DNA from: Marinomonas algicola
GTDB lineage: Bacteria > Pseudomonadota > Gammaproteobacteria > Pseudomonadales > Marinomonadaceae
Length of the DNA stretch: 64,000 nucleotides
Assembly (NCBI RefSeq): GCF_014805825.1
Contig: NZ_CP061941.1
Location: 3,348,001-3,412,000, forward strand
Reading direction: 5' to 3'
Shown: in pieces, positions 58,469 through 64,000 of the stretch
Numbering within the stretch: position 1 is the first letter of the stretch
Layout of the letters: every line of letters begins with the position of its first letter
The notes under the pieces: generated by a model
The model's database searches: none
Seen by the model: only the letters and a program-made list of their open reading frames with translations
Told to the model about the DNA's origin: nothing
Translations under genes and position numbers: made by a program

Positions 58469-58891
58469 TTAAAACGGTCTAACAATAACCAAGATGACAA
58501 CTGCTATTAGGATAATGACAGGAACTTCATTAAACCAGCGATAAAAAACATGACTTCTCGTATTTTGATCTAATGCAAACTTCTTTAATAGTCTGCCGCA
58601 TGCGTGATGATACCCAAATAAAAAGAAAACCAGAGTTAACTTGGCATGGAACCAACCTGAGCTCATATAGTAACTAGGATTATAGGAAACCAACCAGATC
58701 CCCAGTACCAAGGTAGCTATTGCAGAAGGCGTCATAATGCCACGGTAGAGTTTACGCTCCATTACTTTGAAGCGCTCTTTACTAATAGAATCCTCACTGG
58801 ATGCGTGATAAACAAAAAGACGCGGTAAATAAAATAATGCCGCAAACCAGCATATAACAGCAATCAAATGAAACGCTTTAACCCATAACAT
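58469..58891 (-). CDS. hemJ: Protoporphyrinogen oxidase HemJ
   Basis: Small membrane protein of the UPF0093/HemJ family, which oxidises protoporphyrinogen IX to protoporphyrin IX in many bacteria lacking HemG or HemY. 140 residues, four likely membrane helices, conserved H8 near the N terminus (WVKAFHLI) and the RGIMTPS motif. Adjacent to hemL in an apparent operon, 4 bp after the ClC gene. Confidence 0.85.
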   Translation of the reverse strand: MLWVKAFHLIAVICWFAALFYLPRLFVYHASSEDSISKERFKVMERKLYRGIMTPSAIATLVLGIWLVSYNPSYYMSSGWFHAKLTLVFFLFGYHHACGRLLKKFALDQNTRSHVFYRWFNEVPVIILIAVVILVIVRPF

Positions 58892-58895
58892 ATGG

Positions 58896-60647
58896 CTATC
58901 TCTCTAACAGTGAATGATACAGTTTTGATTTCTCCACCAACTCTAATTGATGTGTCGTTGGTAATTGAATCAAAGCCTGTTCAATTTTATTTCGGTCAAA
59001 CCACTTCAACATGGTTTCTAAAGAATCTGGAATTTCAATAACTTGAACACTCTGAAATTCAGTCATCCTCTTTAAATCAAGCAAAATAACATCGTCTTTT
59101 TGCATGATCCAAGGTTGAGGACCTAATTCTAATGTTTCAAATGCGTTTAGCAATTGATTCCGACGGACAATTTTGAATTTACCCTTGTCAGTCTTTACGG
59201 CTACATAGTCTACCATAGTTGATCGAAGATCTTGTATTTGTTCAATGTTAGAATAGGGTTCAATAAGCATTACGGGGGTAGACACTTTATCTATGGAGTG
59301 CTGCCGAAGGAAGCGTGTAGAAGAACTAAGTTGTGACTCTAGCCCCATGTAATGTAAACGCTCAACAAACAAAGACTGCTGCTTAAATAAAATACGAATC
59401 ACTAAGCAAGACACAGCAATAACCATCATGGCGGGTAACATAACTTCTGGTCTATGAGTCATTTCCAGTATGGCAATAAGCGCCGTTAATGGTGCCTGAA
59501 AAGAAGCCGCCATCATGGCAGACATCCCAATTAAAGCAAAGAGAGGAATGGCCATATGAGGGGGCATTCCAGTATCAAATAATAACGCTACTTGAACACC
59601 CGCTAAACCACCAATAAAAAATGTTGGGCCTATCATTCCTCCTGGAACACCCAGTCCAATAGACAGCCCCGTCAGAAGCAGTTTAAGCAGTAGTACAATA
59701 AACAAAGGCGTTAATAGTGTTCCCCCATCCAATAGGAGAGACAAAGAGTCAAACCCTGTTCCTAATATTTCAGGGTATAACATCCCCAAGGTAGCCGTAA
59801 TCAAACCAACAATCACAAAACGAACGGAGAAGTGCCAATGAGAAAACAGCCAAAAAATTCTTTGGATCCGATAAAAAGCAAAGGATAAAGTAACGACAAA
59901 AAGTGCCAATAAAGCACAAGCGAGATAGAGGTCAAAGGTAAAACTAGGCAAATCAATACTGTTAAAACTAAATATCAACATATCACCTAGTAACCACTTA
60001 CTTACTAAAGTAGCCGCAACGGATGAGATCAAAACAGGCAAAACATAACTGAGTCGATATTCTAAAAGCACCACTTCAAGAGCGAATAAAACCCCGGCTA
60101 AAGGGGTTTGAAACAAGGCTGAGATAGCGCCCGCAATGCCACACGCAATTAACGCTTCAACACTCACAACAGGCAGCTTCACTTTACGCGCTAAAACGCT
60201 GCCGAATGTCGCCCCAATATGAACAGCTGGCCCTTCTTTACCGATAGACAAACCTCCGATTAGACAGATGGCGGCCGTTATAAACTGCACCACTGAATTC
60301 ACAAATGGCAGATTTCCTTGATGGTTATTTAGCCTTTCAATAACAAAAACCACCCCAACTTTTTGGGAACTAGGTGAAAGAAAAAAAGTGACCAAGACAA
60401 GAAAAAAAGAAGCGAACAAAGGAAAAAGAAAACGCTCAATCGATGAAAGCGACTCAAACCCTTCAATATTACCACTCATAAAAAGAGTCGCGGGCAAATG
60501 AATAATCCAGTATAAGCCGCCCATTACCAAAGCACTTATCCCACCCAAAATCCCTCCCATTAAAGAAAGGGACAACAATGTGTTGTCAGAAACCAATGAA
60601 GATAAGAAAAAATCTTTTACATTAACTCGTCTCAGAAAACGCTCCAT
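58896..60647 (-). CDS. ClC family chloride channel/antiporter
   Basis: 583 residues: about ten or more membrane helices (to about 430) and a cytoplasmic C-terminal domain resembling paired CBS repeats. The selectivity loop GKEGPAVHIGA is at 136-146, with gating glutamate E138, and GVPGGMIGPTFFIGG near 340. The usual first motif GSGIPE is replaced by a different sequence (about 104-114). Presence of E138 fits Cl-/H+ exchange, but channel activity cannot be excluded. First gene of the run to pssA. Confidence 0.88.
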   Translation of the reverse strand: MERFLRRVNVKDFFLSSLVSDNTLLSLSLMGGILGGISALVMGGLYWIIHLPATLFMSGNIEGFESLSSIERFLFPLFASFFLVLVTFFLSPSSQKVGVVFVIERLNNHQGNLPFVNSVVQFITAAICLIGGLSIGKEGPAVHIGATFGSVLARKVKLPVVSVEALIACGIAGAISALFQTPLAGVLFALEVVLLEYRLSYVLPVLISSVAATLVSKWLLGDMLIFSFNSIDLPSFTFDLYLACALLALFVVTLSFAFYRIQRIFWLFSHWHFSVRFVIVGLITATLGMLYPEILGTGFDSLSLLLDGGTLLTPLFIVLLLKLLLTGLSIGLGVPGGMIGPTFFIGGLAGVQVALLFDTGMPPHMAIPLFALIGMSAMMAASFQAPLTALIAILEMTHRPEVMLPAMMVIAVSCLVIRILFKQQSLFVERLHYMGLESQLSSSTRFLRQHSIDKVSTPVMLIEPYSNIEQIQDLRSTMVDYVAVKTDKGKFKIVRRNQLLNAFETLELGPQPWIMQKDDVILLDLKRMTEFQSVQVIEIPDSLETMLKWFDRNKIEQALIQLPTTHQLELVEKSKLYHSLLER

Positions 60648-61112
60648 ACTTTCAAAATGATAAGGTTTCGAGCACTATTCAAACAGTAAATTAGCCATTC
60701 CGCAAATATCTCTAAATAGGAATGCGTCTTTTACTATTCTTAAGAAAGGTGCGAATAAGTGTACTAAGCCTCAGTCTTTCAGAGAAATCGTCAAATAAGA
60801 CACGATTCTGCAGGAAGGTTAATCCATTTCAAAGAGTCGTAACGAATCTGGCACAAATTTTCAGGTACAAGTAAGTGCATTCAAACAGGCCAAGCCGTTA
60901 GGTATCGTTCCCTCCCACAAAAAAAGACAAAGCGGCACGAAAACGGATAAAAAGCGCAAATTCTAGAACACTTTTTTTTCGAAAGTTAAGAAACCATAGA
61001 ACCCTGTTTTCATAAGAAATTCTTCCTTTTTTACAGCGATTATCCCTTCTTCATTCGGTAATCGTTACATACAATTAATTAAATATTATCGTTAACTTTA
61101 GGACTCAAAACA
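60648..61112. other. 465-bp divergent region, no gene recognised
   Basis: Lies between the ClC gene (minus) and the EamA gene (plus) and so holds both promoters. AGGA is about 12 bases before the EamA start. No RNA motif, operator palindrome or convincing small frame was found. Confidence 0.5.
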
Positions 61113-62000
61113 ATGTCAATTTCACATGTTATGCTCTGGTGTACCGCTATTATATGGGGCTTTGCCTTTGTGGCTCAAAGTGCGGGAATGGAAAGCTTAG
61201 GGCCTTACAGTTTTAATGCGGCACGCTTTACAATGGCTTCTTGCGCATTAATTCCCTTGCTGTTTCTTTTCCCAAGCAAACTGAATTACTCAATCAAAAA
61301 GCTCATCATTGTTGGCTCCATAGCAGGTGTTATTCTATTTATAGGGTCTAGCCTTCAACAAATTGGGCTCCAATACACGACAGCAGGTAATGCCGGTTTT
61401 ATTACTAGCTTATACATAGTGCTTGTGCCAATTTTTGGATTACTACTTTCACAAAAAACCACCATGAAAGCCTGGGTTGGCATTGCCGTGGCGATCATTG
61501 GTTTTTATATTCTTACCATCGAGCCTGGATTCAAAATCAATTACGGCGATGCATTAGAATTTATTGGCGCTATGTTTTGGGCTACTCATGTGTTGGTAAT
61601 TGGTTACTACTCTCGTCACTTACCCGCCATACCTCTATCCATTATCCAGTGTATTATTACGGCTATCTTATCGTTAATCGCGGCGACAACCTTAGAGAGC
61701 CATACTGTAGAAGACTTTAAAGCGGCTTGGCTACCGTTACTTTATGCAGGCGTTGCTTCTTCAAGTATTGCCTATACATTACAAATTATTGGCCAAAAGA
61801 AAGTGCCAGCGAGTATCAGTGCATTGATTTTATCAACCGAGTCGGTTTTTGCCGTGATAGGTGGGTGGCTGTTTATGGGAGAAGTACTGAGCTCGAAAGC
61901 CTACGTTGGGTGTATGTTTATATTGCTTGGTATGATAATAAGCCAATGGCCACAAAAAAAGAGTAACCGTCTCGATGCCGTGCAAGTAACACCCACTTAA
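61113..62000 (+). CDS. EamA/DMT family transporter
   Basis: 295 residues, ten likely membrane helices in two EamA repeats. Visible family features are the N-terminal MLWCTAIIWGFAFVAQS and the repeat-end segment with WVGIAVAIIGFYIL. It is not closely like the other EamA protein at 41502-42380. Monocistronic, with convergent lrp-type genes 49 bp downstream. Substrate unknown, but likely an amino acid or other metabolite. Confidence 0.85.
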   Translation: MSISHVMLWCTAIIWGFAFVAQSAGMESLGPYSFNAARFTMASCALIPLLFLFPSKLNYSIKKLIIVGSIAGVILFIGSSLQQIGLQYTTAGNAGFITSLYIVLVPIFGLLLSQKTTMKAWVGIAVAIIGFYILTIEPGFKINYGDALEFIGAMFWATHVLVIGYYSRHLPAIPLSIIQCIITAILSLIAATTLESHTVEDFKAAWLPLLYAGVASSSIAYTLQIIGQKKVPASISALILSTESVFAVIGGWLFMGEVLSSKAYVGCMFILLGMIISQWPQKKSNRLDAVQVTPT

Positions 62001-62049
62001 AACAAGAGCGGGATAACCAAGAATGGCTAGGGTAACGTTATCGCCTATC

Positions 62050-62511
62050 CTAGCCGTCTGACATATCCGCTAATTTTTCAATATTATTAGGGATATTTTC
62101 ATTAACTGGCATAGACAAAATCATTTTAGTGTTAGTGTCACTTAAATCAATTAGACGCTCTAATAATTGATCTAAAGTCGACATAGAAGTCACAGCAACC
62201 TTCAACACAAATGCATGCGGCCCGGTCACGTTATAGCATTCAATGACCTCATCAATTGACATAATTAGAGACTTAAATTCTCTTTCTTTTGTTCTATAGA
62301 CTTCACATTCTATTAATGCCGTAATTGGAATACCAATTTTCTCTAAATTCAACTGAGGCTTATAACCTGTAATAACGCCTTTTTCTTCTAACTTCTTTAT
62401 TCTTTCCGCTACAGCTGGAGCGGATAAATGCACTCTTTTTCCCAGCTCAGCATAGGAAATACGCGCATTTTCAGACAATGCTTTCAATAAACTAAGATTA
62501 ATTTTATCCAT
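62050..62511 (-). CDS. Lrp/AsnC family regulator (distal)
   Basis: 153 residues. An N-terminal AsnC-type helix-turn-helix (AELGKRVHLSAPAVAERIKKL, about 21-40) and a C-terminal RAM ligand/oligomer domain (VTGPHAFVLKV near 97-107). It lies 39 bp after a second Lrp-type gene on the same strand; the two are diverged paralogs and probably co-transcribed. The adjacent amino acid exporter is the likely target (inference). Confidence 0.9.
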   Translation of the reverse strand: MDKINLSLLKALSENARISYAELGKRVHLSAPAVAERIKKLEEKGVITGYKPQLNLEKIGIPITALIECEVYRTKEREFKSLIMSIDEVIECYNVTGPHAFVLKVAVTSMSTLDQLLERLIDLSDTNTKMILSMPVNENIPNNIEKLADMSDG

Positions 62512-62550
62512 CTATTTTCCTGTATAGCGCTATGTTGAAAAGACAATGTG

Positions 62551-62979
62551 TCATCGCTCAATTCTAGGAATCAGCACAGTATGTGTCATTACTTTTTGGA
62601 TGTTAGGCAAATGATCGAAACTCTCTCTAATCGCATTTAAACGACTCATAGATTCAGCTTCAACAAACACCATTAAATCGACGTCACCACTAATTGAGTG
62701 CGCTAACTTAACTTCAGGAATCGCTGTTAAAGGCGCCAACAGTAAATCACATGATAAAGGAGAAAATGTCATCGCAAAATAAGCGCTCACTTTACTCTGA
62801 GAGTTATCAGCCACTTTGGCATGATAACCTGTAATGGTGCCACTCTCTTCAAGTCGTTTAAGTCGTTCAGCAACCGCAGACCTTGATAAATTAATTGATC
62901 GACCTATATCCGAAACAGACAAACGAGCATCATCAACCAATAATGCGACTATTTTTTGATCAAAACTATCCAATTTCAT
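62551..62979 (-). CDS. Lrp/AsnC family regulator (proximal to the exporter)
   Basis: 142 residues, helix-turn-helix at about 20-42 (IGRSINLSRSAVAERLKRL) and RAM domain behind it (HSISGDVDLMVFVE near 96-109). Divergent from the YjeH-like exporter at 141 bp, the classic arrangement for a regulator and the amino acid exporter it controls, as in LysE/LysG-type systems. Together with its neighbour it could form homo- or hetero-oligomers. Confidence 0.9.
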   Translation of the reverse strand: MKLDSFDQKIVALLVDDARLSVSDIGRSINLSRSAVAERLKRLEESGTITGYHAKVADNSQSKVSAYFAMTFSPLSCDLLLAPLTAIPEVKLAHSISGDVDLMVFVEAESMSRLNAIRESFDHLPNIQKVMTHTVLIPRIER

Positions 62980-63120
62980 TTGAGTACACTATTTCCCTGC
63001 AAAATCACTTTTTAAAAGTCAATATCACGGAGAATTCCGTCACATTGATACGCGCTATCTGCCACTAAAAACCTTATCTTTATTACATTAGATTGACCTA
63101 GAAACAAGAGCCTAATCACC

Positions 63121-64000
63121 ATGACTGAATTCATCAAAACACTAGGACCATGGCAAGGTATTGCCATGACAGTGACCACCTTTGTCGGAACAGGGTTAAT
63201 GGTATTACCTGCCATGTCAGTTACCGAAGCCGGCGACTTTGCCTTTTACAGTTGGCTAATCACGGTGCTTATTATCGTCCCCATCGCCATTGTCTTTGCT
63301 TTATTGGGATCTCGATTCCCATCTTCCGGCGGTGCGTCACATTATATTGGTCAAGCCTTTGGAGAAACAGCAGAAAAAGCCGTTGGTTGGCTTTTTTTAA
63401 GCATATTATTAGTTGGTCCAGGCGTTGCCATAAAAGTATGCGCTTATTATTTAGCTATTGTGCTCAACGTATCGGGCGAATGGGTATTAAGCCTTAGTAT
63501 ACTCACCATTATTGGGTTATTACTATTTGGCATAGTCGGCATTCAAACTTCAGCAAAAATTCAAACCTTGATTGCAATCGTTATGATTATGGCCGTACTT
63601 TTGCTGGCATCTCAAGGGGATATTATCTCGTCCACTGAAACCATCCACACCCCTCTTTCTATTCCAGAATGGCAACAAGCCCTCTCAGCGGTAAGTGTTG
63701 TTTTCTGGTGTTTTCTTGGAATAGAAGTTATGGCACACATGGGAGCCGAATTTAAAAATCCAGCTAGAGATTTCCCCATTGCGATGTTAGGCGGCATCAC
63801 ACTGGTTGTATTAACCTACTTAACTCTGGTTCTGCTAATCAGTTGGCATCATACCTATGGCTCTGAGATGAAAGACAGCCAATCCATAGCAATATTAGTC
63901 GAAAAGCTCATGGGGCTAACGGCCAGTAAATGGTTCTCAGCGGGGGCTTTTTTAATTTCTTTTGCTAACACAGCTATTTATATATTGGGATTCGGCAGGA
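63121..64000 (+). CDS. yjeH: YjeH-like amino acid exporter, 3'-partial
   Basis: APC-superfamily transporter; the 293 residues in the window cover about eight membrane segments, and the C-terminal end is beyond the edge. The N terminus (GPWQGIAMTVTTFVGTGLM, PAMSV) and IAIVFALLGSRFPSSGGASHYIG match the L-methionine/branched-chain exporter group of E. coli YjeH. The ATG at 63121 has only a weak AAGAG upstream. Two Lrp-type regulators are encoded divergently, which fits control by an amino acid such as leucine or methionine. Confidence 0.82.
   Translation, partial: MTEFIKTLGPWQGIAMTVTTFVGTGLMVLPAMSVTEAGDFAFYSWLITVLIIVPIAIVFALLGSRFPSSGGASHYIGQAFGETAEKAVGWLFLSILLVGPGVAIKVCAYYLAIVLNVSGEWVLSLSILTIIGLLLFGIVGIQTSAKIQTLIAIVMIMAVLLLASQGDIISSTETIHTPLSIPEWQQALSAVSVVFWCFLGIEVMAHMGAEFKNPARDFPIAMLGGITLVVLTYLTLVLLISWHHTYGSEMKDSQSIAILVEKLMGLTASKWFSAGAFLISFANTAIYILGFGR

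Overview
The window looks like chromosomal DNA of a marine gammaproteobacterium of the Oceanospirillales, most like Marinomonas. This is inferred from the moderate-to-low GC content, the conserved gammaproteobacterial block ndk-rlmN-pilF-rodZ-ispG-hisS-yfgM-bamB-der, a 16S-Ile-Ala-23S-5S rRNA operon, an iscR-led SUF operon, and the marine-type set of transporters. Genus assignment is an inference; the 16S gene at 52788-54325 would settle it. No insertion sequence, prophage or CRISPR array was seen.

Layout. (1) 1-2335: two PotB/PotC-type ABC permeases, the first cut by the window edge. (2) 2539-11434, minus strand: a cobalamin cluster transcribed as BchI/BchD-type chelatase, cobB/cbiA, cbiD, cobK, cobH, cobL, cobI, cbiG, preceded by a P-loop kinase. 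(3) 12465-15007, plus strand: a TPR-LicD-cytidylyltransferase fusion and a 2-hydroxyacid dehydrogenase. (4) 15095-20334: YgiQ, YqhD, a DJ-1/PfpI protein, a ribbon-helix-helix protein and the small protein YbaM. (5) 20467-29603, minus strand: the housekeeping block der to ndk. (6) 29827-37910, minus strand: iscS, sufE, then iscR-sufBCDSAT behind two abutting IscR type 1 sites. (7) 38166-48531: a small membrane protein, FadH with a divergent TetR regulator, an EamA exporter with a divergent LysR regulator, a di-heme peroxidase, a CHK-like kinase, a DUF4105/Lnb-type protein and a DUF3015 protein. (8) 48726-54637, minus strand: the rRNA operon with promoter, leader, tRNAs and terminator. (9) 54621-60647, minus strand: msrQ, msrP, pssA, hemL, hemJ and a ClC channel. 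(10) 61113-64000: an EamA exporter, two Lrp-type regulators and a YjeH-like amino acid exporter cut by the window end.

How the genes work together. The cob genes encode much of corrin ring contraction and methylation, but the window lacks the C-11 and C-17 methyltransferases and CobN. The SUF operon makes Fe-S clusters under IscR control; IscS and SufE sit next to it without IscU, and IspG, RlmN, YgiQ, FadH and IscR itself are all Fe-S proteins. hemL and hemJ are adjacent tetrapyrrole genes. MsrPQ repairs oxidised methionine in the periplasm.

Most of the window is ordinary core genome. The items I would look at first are the tri-domain LicD fusion, the paired IscR sites driving a SUF operon with a tail-less IscS, the tetR/fadH operator region with a probable leaderless tetR mRNA, and two very small reading frames coupled by overlapping stops and starts in the cobalamin region.
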